A DNA stretch of 64,000 nt from Actinomycetes bacterium (GTDB taxonomy: Bacteria > Actinomycetota > Acidimicrobiia > Acidimicrobiales > Microtrichaceae). Below, piece by piece: positions 53,046-62,424 of this stretch. Position numbers and translations under genes: made by a program. Below the pieces are notes generated by a model, which ran no database searches, was not told where the DNA came from, and saw only the letters and a program-made list of their open reading frames with translations. The DNA lies in NCBI GenBank assembly GCA_024222295.1, contig JAAEPF010000033.1, forward strand, positions 95,691 through 159,690. The letters run 5' to 3'. Each line of letters opens with the position of its first letter. Position 1 is the stretch's first letter.

Positions 53046-54920
53046 CTAGGGCGCGGGCCGGGCCTGCCCAGTCGGGGCGAGGAAGACGGCCGTCGGAAGG
53101 CCGATGGCCGTGTATTCGTCGATGAGCTCGTCGATCGCCGGGCCGACCCGCGGATCCGAGCGGACTGCCCACTGGTTGAGTGGGAGCTCTGCCACCAGCT
53201 CGGCTGCGTCCGCCTGCTCCAATGCGGCCTCGATCTCGGTGGCGAGCGCTTCCTGGCGTTGGATGTCGGCGTCGCTTCGTGGGTCCCGATAGGCGATCTC
53301 CTCGGCATCCGGGAGCGCCTTCCAGAGGCGGATGGCGTCGCCGGTCACCACCCAGATCGCCGCATCGGCGGTGCCATCCGCGATCACACGGTGCGGGCGC
53401 ATCTCGGCGGACAGACGGCGGTCGACCCCGACGTGCACGCCACGCCGCTCGAGTTCGGACAGGACTGCAGTGCCGATGCCACCGAAGGCGAGGGGGTCCT
53501 CCCAGCGCAAGACGAACGTGTCGCCACCGGGCAACGCCTCGAACGCAGCGCCGACCAGGTGATCTGCCACATCGGACAGCTGTGCAGCAGGCACATCGGG
53601 GTCGGAGAACGCAGCCGCAGTCGCGAGTGACCCGACTCCCAGCACCGTCACCGCTGCGAGACGCGCTCCGTGGGGCCATCCGGCGGGCCGGTCGCCGCTC
53701 AGGTTCAGCCACGCAGTCCAGGCGATCGCCACCATGGTGGCGGTCACGAGGACCGCGAGCCAGATAACCAGGTAGCCGAACACCTCGCCCGGGATGCGCG
53801 ACGACGCGACCAGGGCGGCGAGCCATCCGGCAGCACAGACCAGTTGCAGTTGTGCTGCCGCCCGCAGTCTGCGGGTGGCCCTGCCCTGCCAGGCAACCCA
53901 TGCTGCGCCCGCCCAGACACCCAGGAACAGCAGCGTGCCGAGACCGACGCCCCGGTCGGTGGGGCGGGGGTCGTCGAGCAGCAGCCAGGGGGTGCGCGGG
54001 TCGGACCATGCGGCGACGAGCTTGATGGCACCTGCGACTCCGAGTTCCGGCTCCGCGTCGGTCTGCTGGCTGTACGCCGAGACCATGATCCCGATGTTCC
54101 CGGGGTCCCCGGTGAGCTGTTCGTACAGTGGCGGCAGCCACATCACGGCGGTGAGGCCCGCTGCCACAGCCACCGGCCAGAGAACCGCGCGCCACCGGCC
54201 CGCCTCGGCGCCCCGAGCCCGCGGTCCGCTCCACCACAGGCCCACCAGGGCCGTCGCGCCCAGAGTTGCCACGAGTGGGGTGTATCCGAAGTGTGCGTGC
54301 ACGCAGTAGGTACCTGCGGCGGCCACGAGCACGATCGCCCAGCGACTGCCGTCGATCACCGCCCACACCGCCATGACCATGCAGAGGAAGGGCATCACCG
54401 TGAACCACGGATTCCACGGCTCGACGAACGCCGACGGTCCGAGGCCGGCGATCAATCCGAGGGCTCCGAGGGCCAGCAACACGGTGAGGGTGTCACCAGC
54501 GCGCCGCCACACGACTGCGAGAGACCCAACCAACCAGGCTGCGGCTGTTGCTGCAACGGCGGCCGAGAGGCCCGCCGCTGAGCGGCCGAGCAGGGCATAG
54601 ACGGGGTACATCGCCCACCATGCCGAGGGGCCGGGGTGGGAGCTCACGTCGGTTTCGGTGCGCAGCCTTCCCACGGCTCCGAGTGATGGCGGATGTGCCC
54701 AGAAGTCGCGGACACGCAATTCGGCCTGCGCGAACTCGCCGACCGGAGTCCAACCCCGCGCGCCGAGGGCGATAGCTGCAACCAGCAGCGGAAGTGTGCA
54801 GGCGGCGCAGCAGAGCGCCAGTACCCACCACCGGCGGCTGACCGCTCGACGACGCACCGCCGCATCGCGCACGACGGCACCTGCACCTCGGTCGGTGGAG
54901 GATTCGGTGCCGGAGGTCAT
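53046..54920 (-). CDS. Multi-pass membrane protein, GT-C-like glycosyltransferase
   Basis: 624 residues with about eleven membrane helices, then an extracellular alpha/beta C-terminal domain of about 170 residues. The first outer loop has LRVRDFWAHPPSLGAVGR and SSHPGPSAWWAMYPVYA; the D-F and HPGP features are typical of GT-C enzymes of the actinobacterial DUF-type. Exact specificity is unknown. ATG 54920 (TSGTESS start) is preceded by TAGATT 10 nt upstream on the minus strand. It lies next to the AT3-SGNH gene, 32 bp before its GTG, and both probably share a transcript. Confidence 0.72.
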   Translation of the reverse strand: MTSGTESSTDRGAGAVVRDAAVRRRAVSRRWWVLALCCAACTLPLLVAAIALGARGWTPVGEFAQAELRVRDFWAHPPSLGAVGRLRTETDVSSHPGPSAWWAMYPVYALLGRSAAGLSAAVAATAAAWLVGSLAVVWRRAGDTLTVLLALGALGLIAGLGPSAFVEPWNPWFTVMPFLCMVMAVWAVIDGSRWAIVLVAAAGTYCVHAHFGYTPLVATLGATALVGLWWSGPRARGAEAGRWRAVLWPVAVAAGLTAVMWLPPLYEQLTGDPGNIGIMVSAYSQQTDAEPELGVAGAIKLVAAWSDPRTPWLLLDDPRPTDRGVGLGTLLFLGVWAGAAWVAWQGRATRRLRAAAQLQLVCAAGWLAALVASSRIPGEVFGYLVIWLAVLVTATMVAIAWTAWLNLSGDRPAGWPHGARLAAVTVLGVGSLATAAAFSDPDVPAAQLSDVADHLVGAAFEALPGGDTFVLRWEDPLAFGGIGTAVLSELERRGVHVGVDRRLSAEMRPHRVIADGTADAAIWVVTGDAIRLWKALPDAEEIAYRDPRSDADIQRQEALATEIEAALEQADAAELVAELPLNQWAVRSDPRVGPAIDELIDEYTAIGLPTAVFLAPTGQARPAP

Positions 54921-54985
54921 CGCGATGGCGAATCTACGTGCTCCGGGCCTGGTTCCGGGACACCGGCGGGGGTCGGCGGCTGTGC

Positions 54986-54991
54986 GATGCT
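54986..54991 (+). promoter_or_regulatory. -10-like box GATGCT, leaderless
   Basis: GATGCT lies 8 nt before the GTG at 55000. The first base departs from the TAnnnT pattern. Confidence 0.42.
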
Positions 54992-54999
54992 TGTGCGCC

Positions 55000-56658
55000 G
55001 TGGCAGACGAGAGCATCCCCGGGCCCATGGACCGCCGAGACGCGGTCGGCCTCGGCATCGTCGCTGTCGCGCTCCTGCTTCCCGTCTGGGGCCTGATGCG
55101 CTACCAGGGGCCTCCCATGGAGGAGGGATTCATGCTCGTGTTCCCCGAGCAGATCCTGCAGGGACAGGTGCCGCACCGCGACTTCCTTCACCTCTACGGT
55201 CCGGGCGCCATCTACGCGCTGTCGGCCATCTACGAGGTCTTCGGCACGCACCTGTACGTGGAACGCCTGGTCGGCCTCCTGCAGCACGCGGCGATCGCGT
55301 ACTCACTGTGGTTCCTGCTGCGGCCCTTCGGCCGCACGATCGCGACCGCCGGTGCGGTCACGTCGGTGGTGATCCTGATCGGCCCACTCGGGCTGTCCGC
55401 CATGGCATGGAACGGCGCACTGGCACTCGGGCTGGCGGCCCTGGCCGTCGCGTCCGGCGCCTCGAGGCGTGAAGAGGGCTCGCCGGCGCGCAGGAACCTG
55501 CTCGCCCTGGCCGGTGTGCTGGGTGCCCTCGCGCTGCTCTACCGGCCGGACCTCGTGCTGGCAGTACTGCTCGGTCTGGGTGCATGGTGGCTCCAGTTGC
55601 CCAAGGGGCAGCGGTCACCTCTCGTGTGGGGCTTCCTGGGCGCATCCCTGCTGTGGATCGCGCACCTGCTGCGGTCAGGCATCGGGGAGTCGATCGAGGG
55701 CATGTTCCTCGAACCGGTCTTCGAACTACGGGGCGGCCGGTCGCTGCCGATCCCACCCAGCTGGTCAGAGGTCGACGGATTCCTGCAGCGCGCCGGCACG
55801 CTGCGAACCAGCGGCTGGCCCTTGCCCATGCCGGGCATCTCCCAGCAGATCACAATCTGGTTCTGGCTCGTTCCCCTGTCGATCGCGCTGGTGCTGTTCG
55901 CCGCCTGGAAGCTGCGCAAGCGGCAGCCCGCGTCAGTGAGCGCCGGTTCCTACTGGCCCGCCGCGCTGTTCGGCGCGGCCCTGCTGCAACAGGCGATCCA
56001 GCGCCCCGACACCGCGCACCTGTCGTGGGTCACCGGTGTGACGTTCCCGCTAGCGATCGCTGCGATCGCGATAGTGATTGCCGAGTACCGCCCGGCGACA
56101 TCGGCAGCTGTTCGGGTTGCGTGGGGGATCGGTGCGGTCGCTGCAGTGCTCGTGCTCGTGATCCCGTTCTACCCGGTTCGCACGTACACGGATCTTGTCG
56201 GCCAGAGCTTCGGCGTCAACAGGTTCGGGTTCCCGATCGAGCGCGAAGGTCGCACATTCCCCTTCGGCGACGCGGACGGTGCGGCCGATGCACAGACCGT
56301 GGTGGATGAACTGGACGCGCTGGCGGAGCCGGGTGATTCACTGGTCGTGGGACCGCTCGACCTGTCGAGGGCCAACTACAGCGACGCGTTCTTCTACCAC
56401 TTGTTCCCCGAACTCGAGGTGGGTACAAGGTTTATCGAGATGGACCCGGGCATAGCGGACGCCGAAGGCAGCGGCCTCGCTGAGGAGGTGGCCGGCGCCG
56501 ACTGGCTGATCCTGTCGGATGCGTGGTCGGGTTGGGACGAGCCCAACGACTCGAGGATGGGGCGATCGCAGGCCGCCAACGACGTCGTGCGCGAGGAGTT
56601 CTGCGTGGTGCTCGATGCCGGAACCTTCCTGCTCTACCGAAGGTGCACCCCCACCTGA
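55000..56658 (+). CDS. Multi-pass membrane protein, GT-C-like glycosyltransferase
   Basis: 552 residues with about ten helices. The first outer loop MEEGFMLVFPEQILQGQVPH continues into RDFLHLYGPGAIY; the E-G-F, H-R-D-F and Y-G-P-G elements mark a GT-C-type active site. A C-terminal extracellular domain (about 390-552) contains DSLVVGPLDLSRANYSDAFF and ADWLILSDAW. The GTG start is supported by the -10-like box; the frame is open upstream only because of the divergent gene. It stands 66 bp before the mannose synthase gene. Confidence 0.75.
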   Translation: MADESIPGPMDRRDAVGLGIVAVALLLPVWGLMRYQGPPMEEGFMLVFPEQILQGQVPHRDFLHLYGPGAIYALSAIYEVFGTHLYVERLVGLLQHAAIAYSLWFLLRPFGRTIATAGAVTSVVILIGPLGLSAMAWNGALALGLAALAVASGASRREEGSPARRNLLALAGVLGALALLYRPDLVLAVLLGLGAWWLQLPKGQRSPLVWGFLGASLLWIAHLLRSGIGESIEGMFLEPVFELRGGRSLPIPPSWSEVDGFLQRAGTLRTSGWPLPMPGISQQITIWFWLVPLSIALVLFAAWKLRKRQPASVSAGSYWPAALFGAALLQQAIQRPDTAHLSWVTGVTFPLAIAAIAIVIAEYRPATSAAVRVAWGIGAVAAVLVLVIPFYPVRTYTDLVGQSFGVNRFGFPIEREGRTFPFGDADGAADAQTVVDELDALAEPGDSLVVGPLDLSRANYSDAFFYHLFPELEVGTRFIEMDPGIADAEGSGLAEEVAGADWLILSDAWSGWDEPNDSRMGRSQAANDVVREEFCVVLDAGTFLLYRRCTPT

Positions 56659-56712
56659 GCGCCCACACCAGCGACGCAACCACCGTGCTTCTGACTGGTG
56701 GGCGTCGGCCGG

Positions 56713-56718
56713 TACTGT
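56713..56718 (+). promoter_or_regulatory. -10 box TACTGT, leaderless
   Basis: TACTGT is 6 nt before the GTG at 56725 and fixes the start against a GTG-type frame 9 codons longer. Confidence 0.6.
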
Positions 56719-56724
56719 TGGGCG

Positions 56725-57540
56725 GTGTCCACGGTCATCGTCGTACCGACCTACCAGGAGGCGGGAAATGTCGAGAAGCTCCTGCGCGAGGTGCGCGCGG
56801 TCGAGCCCGACGTGTCGATCCTGATCGTTGACGACAACAGCCCCGACGGCACCGGTGAGATCGCCGAGAAGGTCGGTGCCGAGATCGGCGGGGTCGAGGT
56901 CCTGCACCGTGCACGCAAGGCAGGACTGGGAGCCGCCTACCGCCACGGGTTCCGCCATGCCCTCGACGCGGGCCACGACGTGATCGCCCAGATGGATGCG
57001 GACCTCTCACACGACCCCGAGGTCCTGCCGGACCTGCTCGGTGGACTCCGCGACGGCATCGAAGTGGTTGTGGGGTCGCGCTACGTGCCCGGCGGCTCGG
57101 TGCCCAACTGGACGTGGTTCCGGCGCACGCTGTCGCGGCTGGGCAACACCTATGCACGGCGCATGCTGCGGCTGTCATTCAATGACGCAACCACCGCGTT
57201 TCGTGCCTATTCCGCCGAGGTGCTGGAGCGCATCGACATCGACGGCACCCGGGCCAACGGGTACCTGTTCCAGATCGAAACGGCATTCCGGCTGTCCGCG
57301 GCGGGCGTACGGGTCGCAGAGATCCCGATCACGTTCCTCGACCGCGTCGAGGGGGCCTCGAAGATGGCCGTGGTGCGCACGATGGTCGAGACCGAGCTGC
57401 GCGTCACCTGGTGGGGCCTGTCGCTGAGGGCGCCGGTCATAACTGGACGATTCAGGGAGACGTCGGCGGGACGTTACCTTCACTCGAGGGTGCGACCGAC
57501 AGGTACCCCGGTCGCGGGCCCGCCACCAGGCGATGGCTGA
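56725..57540 (+). CDS. Polyprenol-phosphate mannose synthase (Ppm1/DPM1-like GT2)
   Basis: 271 residues. STVIVVPTYQEAGNVEKLL, LIVDDNSPDGTG, GLGAAYRHGF, and the metal motif MDADLSHDPEVL are those of dolichol- or polyprenol-phosphate mannose synthases; TTAFRAYSAEVL and GYLFQIETAFR follow. It makes polyprenyl-phosphate-mannose on the cytoplasmic face, the donor for GT-C mannosyltransferases. There are no membrane helices, as in the soluble catalytic domain of actinobacterial Ppm1. It overlaps the next gene by 8 bp, so the AT3-SGNH-SGNH protein is made alongside it. Confidence 0.88.
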   Translation: MSTVIVVPTYQEAGNVEKLLREVRAVEPDVSILIVDDNSPDGTGEIAEKVGAEIGGVEVLHRARKAGLGAAYRHGFRHALDAGHDVIAQMDADLSHDPEVLPDLLGGLRDGIEVVVGSRYVPGGSVPNWTWFRRTLSRLGNTYARRMLRLSFNDATTAFRAYSAEVLERIDIDGTRANGYLFQIETAFRLSAAGVRVAEIPITFLDRVEGASKMAVVRTMVETELRVTWWGLSLRAPVITGRFRETSAGRYLHSRVRPTGTPVAGPPPGDG

Positions 57541-60430
57541 CGAGTTCCCGGGTCCAGAGTCGCAGCCAGCCAGCAGCGACCGCGAGCCCGTCGTACGCCG
57601 CAGGAACCGCGACAGACAGCCGGGTGGCCACGTGCCACTTGGCTACGAGCCGGCGCTGGATGGCCTCAGGGCCGTGGCGGTGCTCGCGGTGCTCTTCTTC
57701 CACGCCCGTTTCGACTGGGCCAAGGGCGGCTTCCTCGGCGTCTCGGCCTTCTTCACCCTGTCCGGGTTCCTGATCACTTCGCTGATGCTGCAGGAGTGGC
57801 GACGATCGGGGGCCATCAGCGTACGCGGGTTCTTCTCACGGCGCTTCCGCAGGCTCCTGCCGGCTTCCTGGTTCACCCTCATGCTCGTCGTCACGATGGG
57901 GTGGCTCGGGATCTGGAACACCTCGCAGCTGCGCGACCTGCGCGGTGACGTCCCCTGGGCGATCGCAGAGCTGGCCAACTGGCACTTCATCTTCCAGGAC
58001 CGCACATACGGCGCTCAGTTCGAAGCTCCATCGCCTATCGAGCATTTCTGGAGCCTGGCGGTCGAGCAGCAGTTCTACCTGATCCTCCCGGTTGTCGTGT
58101 TGTGGGCGCTCGGCGCATCTCGACAGCGCTCCGTGGCCCGGGGCTCGCGCACCCGTGAAGGCCCCTCGGCCACCCCGCTACGCCTCCTTGTGACCGTGCT
58201 GGTGATCGCCGGCGCGGCGTCAGCGGTGCTCAACGGCGTCCTGGCCCGGGAGTCGGTGGCGCGGGCCTACTTCGGCACCGATACCCGCCTCGCGGAACTC
58301 GTGGCGGGAGCGCTGCTGGCGTGTGTCGGCCTGCGCCTCATCCGCGGCTCCACAACCCGGCGGCGGCGGATCTTCGACGCGCTGGGATTCATTGGCCTCG
58401 CCGCATCGGCCGTGCTGTGGTTCACAGCCACGGTGGAGTCGGGGTGGCTGTACCCGTGGGGCCTGCTCCTGACGGCCGGGGCGAGCGTTGCACTGATCGT
58501 GGGGGCACTGCAGGGCGGCTTGCTCGCACAGGCACTTGCGCTGAGGCCGATCGTGGCGCTCGGGCGTATCAGCTACGGCGTCTACCTGTTGCACTGGCCC
58601 GTGTTCCTCTGGCTGACTCCCACGAGGGTGGGCTGGGGCCAGTGGCCGCTGTTCGCGCTTCGCATGGCCGTCACGCTGGCCGGCTCGGTGGTGATGTTCA
58701 AGCTGCTGGAAATGCCGATCCGCAGCGGTCCCAAGGTGGTCGGCCGCTTCGCAGCCCGAGCGGCGCTTCCCGCGGTCGCACTGATCCTGCTCTCGACGTT
58801 CCTGGTCACCTCCGACCTGCCGGAACCCTCACGCCTCGAAGCCGCCGCCGCGGCCCCGTCCACCACGACGACACTGCCTCCCGCTCCGACGAGGGTGGTG
58901 GTGCTGGGAGACGAGCTGGCCGCGTCCTGGGACCTGCTGGACGGCGAGGGGGGCACCGACGCCCACCCCCTCGAGGTGAAGGTCGCATCGGCTCCCGGTT
59001 GCGGGCTCGCGCTCGGCGGCTACGTGCAGTTGAGCAGCGGGGCCGTGGAAGGCGACACCGACCGGTGCGGAGAGGTCAAGGAGCAGTGGTTGGCCTTCGT
59101 CGCCCAGGAGCAGCCCGACGTCGTGATCGTCGACTCGGCACTGCGGGACGTGTCGGATCGTCGTCTCGCGCCCGAGGCGCCATGGGAGTCGATCGGGATG
59201 CCCGGGCTCGACGACTTCCTGCTCACCGAAGTGACGGGGTTCGTGGAGCAGTTGTCCTCGGGCGGTGCTGCGGTGCTGCTGGCGACTGCCCCCCACATGA
59301 ACGACACGCGGCCGGCGCCACCGGCCGTCGCGCCCGTCCTGCCCGCCGATCCCGAACGCGCGGGCCTTGCTGTGCGGGCTTCCGAGGCAGCGGCGCAGGG
59401 TGCTCCGGGCAACGGGTACACGGCCAATGACCCAGCGCGGATCGACCGCTGGAACGAGATCATTCGTGTGGCAGCAGAGGCCACGGGTGCAGGAATCCTC
59501 GAGGCAGCCGACGCCATCGCGGCATGGCCCGGCGGCGAATTCGACCCCCAGCGCCGTGCTGCCGACGGAGTCGGCCTCACCGAGGTCGGCATGTCGCAGT
59601 TGGCGGCAACGACTGCGTCGGACGTGGCCGGGGCCCGCCCACCGCTGGAGAGGCCTGATCCGGCCTCTCAGGTAGCAGCAGAGACACCTCTGCCCCCGGC
59701 GCCCCCGGTCACTGCGCGCAGGACCGCCCCACCGGGCCGCACGGCGGATGTTCTCGTGGTCGGCGACTCGGTTGCCTTCAACATCGGCTACGGGCTCACC
59801 GAGTGGTCGCGTGGCAACAGCGGCGTGCGGGTGCAGTCCGCGGGTCAGCTCGGTTGCCCGATCGCGCGTGGCGGCCAGTACCGGTTCCTGCGCGATCTGG
59901 AGTCATTCGGTCCCGAGTGCGACTGGGCCACCCAGTACCCCGAGTGGGTGGCCTCGAGCGACCCGGAGGTGGTCGTTCTGACCTCCGGCATCTGGGAGGT
60001 CGTCGACCGTCGCCTGCCCGGTGACGACCGGTTCCGCAACATCGGCGACACGGTGGTCGACCGCTACCTGCTGGCGGAGATGCTGTCGGCGATCGACACT
60101 CTCTCCGCACGCGGCGCCACAGTGGTCCTTCTCACCTACCCGCACTTCGAGGCCGGCAGGGACCAGGGCTACACCGGCCTCCCGGAGTCGGATCCTGCAC
60201 GCGTGGACCGCCTCAACGAGATCATGGCCGAGGCCGTGGCGCTGCGACCGGGAGTGGCGACGCTCGTCGACTTCCAGGCCTGGCTCGCGGCGCAGCCTGG
60301 AGGTGAACTCGACCCCGCCAAGCGCGACGACGGCTTGCACTTCCGTGACGACTACTCGCTGCTGATCGCCGACTGGCTCGGCCCGCAGGTAGCCGAGGTC
60401 GCGCGCACCGGCGCACCGTCGCCGGGCTGA
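57533..60430 (+). CDS. AT3 fused to a degenerate and an intact SGNH domain
   Basis: 965 residues. An AT3 domain (about residues 40-390) has LDGLRAVAVLAVLFFH with R-x10-H. After a Thr/Pro linker a first SGNH-like domain follows, with VVLGDELAAS, where the nucleophile Ser is Glu461, and ADGVGLTEVG, where the catalytic His is Gly681; Asp678 remains. After another Pro-rich linker (about 705-735) an intact SGNH domain follows, with Ser746 (VVGDSVAFN) and Asp933-x-x-His936 (DDGLHFRDD). So the middle unit is a predicted pseudoenzyme. The second SGNH resembles the one in the protein at 50899. ATG 57533 overlaps the mannose synthase. Confidence 0.88.
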   Translation: MADEFPGPESQPASSDREPVVRRRNRDRQPGGHVPLGYEPALDGLRAVAVLAVLFFHARFDWAKGGFLGVSAFFTLSGFLITSLMLQEWRRSGAISVRGFFSRRFRRLLPASWFTLMLVVTMGWLGIWNTSQLRDLRGDVPWAIAELANWHFIFQDRTYGAQFEAPSPIEHFWSLAVEQQFYLILPVVVLWALGASRQRSVARGSRTREGPSATPLRLLVTVLVIAGAASAVLNGVLARESVARAYFGTDTRLAELVAGALLACVGLRLIRGSTTRRRRIFDALGFIGLAASAVLWFTATVESGWLYPWGLLLTAGASVALIVGALQGGLLAQALALRPIVALGRISYGVYLLHWPVFLWLTPTRVGWGQWPLFALRMAVTLAGSVVMFKLLEMPIRSGPKVVGRFAARAALPAVALILLSTFLVTSDLPEPSRLEAAAAAPSTTTTLPPAPTRVVVLGDELAASWDLLDGEGGTDAHPLEVKVASAPGCGLALGGYVQLSSGAVEGDTDRCGEVKEQWLAFVAQEQPDVVIVDSALRDVSDRRLAPEAPWESIGMPGLDDFLLTEVTGFVEQLSSGGAAVLLATAPHMNDTRPAPPAVAPVLPADPERAGLAVRASEAAAQGAPGNGYTANDPARIDRWNEIIRVAAEATGAGILEAADAIAAWPGGEFDPQRRAADGVGLTEVGMSQLAATTASDVAGARPPLERPDPASQVAAETPLPPAPPVTARRTAPPGRTADVLVVGDSVAFNIGYGLTEWSRGNSGVRVQSAGQLGCPIARGGQYRFLRDLESFGPECDWATQYPEWVASSDPEVVVLTSGIWEVVDRRLPGDDRFRNIGDTVVDRYLLAEMLSAIDTLSARGATVVLLTYPHFEAGRDQGYTGLPESDPARVDRLNEIMAEAVALRPGVATLVDFQAWLAAQPGGELDPAKRDDGLHFRDDYSLLIADWLGPQVAEVARTGAPSPG

Positions 60431-60431
60431 C

Positions 60432-61946
60432 TCAGCGCCTGGGAGTCACCGGCGCGTCGCGGCCGCTGGAACCGTTGTCGGCGGTGCCGACCCAGTCCGC
60501 CGGATCGCTGTCCTGTTCGTGGTAGTCGGCCTCGACGTTGACCGACCAGATGTCGTGGTCGGTGCCCTCGGTGATGTTGCTGACAGTGAGCATCGCCGTG
60601 AGCATCGAGTGGTCCTGGTTGTTGTACTTGTGCATCCCGTTGCGCCCGATCGGGTGGACGTTGGGTACCTCGGTGGTCAGCCATTCACGCAGTACCTTCA
60701 CCTTGGCCTGGTAGCCCTCGTCGTACACGGGGTACGCCTTGGGCATGCGCACCACGTACCCGGCCTCGACCGTGGCCGGGTCCGTCAGGCCGAGCAGGCC
60801 CAGTTCCTTCTTGGCGAGCTCGATCAGGTCGGTATCGTCCTTGGTCCACATGCCGTCGCCCTCGAACACGAAGTACTCGAGTCCGAGGCAGGCGCGGCCG
60901 TCCTTGACCATGTAGGGAGACCACTGGCCGAAGTTCTGGATGCGGCCGACTTCGACGTCGGGGGAGTGGATGTAGATCCAGTTGTCCGGGAAGCCGTCCT
61001 TTTCGGGGACCACGAGGGCAACCGTGAGGAAGTCCCGGAAGCCCAGGCCCTCTGCGGCCTCGATCACCTCGGCCGGTGGCGGGGGATCGAGCACCTTGAC
61101 CAGCGTGGCGAACGGCATCGAGGAGATCACCTCGGCCGCAGGGTGCACCGTCTCGTTGCCGTCGGGGTCGACTGCGACCACCGCGGTGGCACCGCTGTCG
61201 TCGCGGCGCACGGACGTGACCTGCTGGTTGAAGTGGACCGGTGAACCCTTCTCGTCCACGATCTCCGCGCAGCGCTCCCACATCATCCCGGGGCCGTACT
61301 TGGGGTACTGGAACTCCTCGATGAGGCTGGTGACCTGCTTGGAGCCGTCGCGTCGGCCGAACAACTTGGAGCGGATCGGCTCCCAGACGGCCTGGAACAG
61401 TGACATGCCCTTGATCCGCTGCGCCCCGAAGTCTGCTGACAGCTCCGATGGGGACACGCCCCAGACCTTCTCGTTGTAGGTCTTGAAGAAGTGGTCATAG
61501 AGGCGGCGGCCGTAGTCGGCCACCACATATCCCTCGAGGGTGCTCTGGTCCTTCGGCGGACGGACCTTCGCCCACAGGTACGACACGACGCAGCGGACCG
61601 CCTCGATGAAGCCCAGGTTGCGCAGTGCGTTCATGGGGCGGATCGGATAGTCGTAGTACTTGCCCTGGTAGTAGATGCGGCTCATGCGGGGTCGCGTGAG
61701 GAACTCGTCGTCTTCGAGGATCTCGTGCCACAGGGCTTCGACCGGCTTGACCTTCGTGAAGAAGCGATGGCCGCCGATGTCGAAGCGCCACCCCTCGCGG
61801 GTGGCGGTCTGCGAGATGCCGCCGACGACGTCAGTGGCTTCCACGATGTCGCAGGTGCGTCCGGCCTTGGCCAGCTCGTACGCGGCGGTCAGCCCGGCAG
61901 GTCCGGCGCCGATCACGACGATGTTGTCGTTGGGGTCTTTCGTCAT
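60432..61946 (-). CDS. FAD-dependent oxidoreductase, UDP-galactopyranose-mutase-like or protoporphyrinogen-oxidase-like
   Basis: About 504 residues. NIVVIGAGPAGLTAAYELAK is the FAD Rossmann motif, followed by EATDVVGGISQTATREGWRF and DIGGHRFFTKVKPVEALWHE, then YYDYPIRPMNALRNLGF. The family is often found in surface-polysaccharide clusters and includes flavoenzymes that alter sugars or oxidise intermediates. The exact reaction is unknown. ATG 61946 is preferred; a GTG at 62009 would add 21 residues. It converges on the AT3-SGNH-SGNH gene with a 1-bp gap. Confidence 0.83.
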   Translation of the reverse strand: MTKDPNDNIVVIGAGPAGLTAAYELAKAGRTCDIVEATDVVGGISQTATREGWRFDIGGHRFFTKVKPVEALWHEILEDDEFLTRPRMSRIYYQGKYYDYPIRPMNALRNLGFIEAVRCVVSYLWAKVRPPKDQSTLEGYVVADYGRRLYDHFFKTYNEKVWGVSPSELSADFGAQRIKGMSLFQAVWEPIRSKLFGRRDGSKQVTSLIEEFQYPKYGPGMMWERCAEIVDEKGSPVHFNQQVTSVRRDDSGATAVVAVDPDGNETVHPAAEVISSMPFATLVKVLDPPPPAEVIEAAEGLGFRDFLTVALVVPEKDGFPDNWIYIHSPDVEVGRIQNFGQWSPYMVKDGRACLGLEYFVFEGDGMWTKDDTDLIELAKKELGLLGLTDPATVEAGYVVRMPKAYPVYDEGYQAKVKVLREWLTTEVPNVHPIGRNGMHKYNNQDHSMLTAMLTVSNITEGTDHDIWSVNVEADYHEQDSDPADWVGTADNGSSGRDAPVTPRR

Positions 61947-62030
61947 CTGGGGCAGCCTGCGGCCGGGATCGGGGAGAGGGCCGGGCACCGAACGATACTT
62001 CTTCGGCACCCCTGTTTCGTAACCATCCCG

Positions 62031-62342
62031 TCACACTTGCTCAGGAACCGACTCCTGCTGGGCAGCGCCGAGGGCAGCTTCCTCGCGGCGCACCGCCAGG
62101 ATGTTGTCGGTGCGGAAGCTGGCCATCCGTACCGCCCAGCAGTCGACGGTCCGGCGCCCTTCGGTGCGGAAGAACGTGGTCATCGACTGCTCCTGTTGGT
62201 AGGCATCGGCGCCCACGACCCGTTCCTCGACGCCGTCTCGCAGGGTGACGGTGTAGGAGATCGGCTTGTGGGTGGGGCATGTTTCGCTCATCGGGACTGT
62301 GTCGCTCATCGGGGTCTCGCTCATCGCGGAGGTGCTCTGCAT
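62031..62342 (-). CDS. Small hypothetical protein
   Basis: About 103 residues, family not recognised. A low-complexity Met/Ser/Thr/Glu start (STSAMSETPMSDTVPMSE) is followed by an ordered part, YTVTLRDGVEERVVGADAY and MTTFFRTEGRRTVDCWAVRM, which looks like a small alpha/beta or SH3-like barrel. Codon use and conservation-like pattern make it a likely gene. Start may be ATG 62342 or ATG 62321. A good -35 TTGACT is present on the minus strand (62380-62385), but its -10 (CACCGT) is weak. Confidence 0.6.
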   Translation of the reverse strand: MQSTSAMSETPMSDTVPMSETCPTHKPISYTVTLRDGVEERVVGADAYQQEQSMTTFFRTEGRRTVDCWAVRMASFRTDNILAVRREEAALGAAQQESVPEQV

Positions 62343-62418
62343 GCCCTGACCGTCGCACGGTGCGCCTGTGGGAAACCAGAGTCAAAACCCTGTCCGCGAC
62401 CGGTGCACGAATTGGGGG

Positions 62419-62424
62419 CATGAT
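62419..62424 (+). promoter_or_regulatory. -10-like box CATGAT, leaderless
   Basis: CATGAT is 6 nt before the ATG at 62431, the same spacing as other leaderless genes here. Confidence 0.45.

Noticed and set aside
53014-54417. Long upstream extension of the AT3-SGNH frame
   Set aside because: Arg-rich sequence lying in the same DNA as the GT-C-like gene in another frame; the AT3 protein properly begins at GTG 53013.
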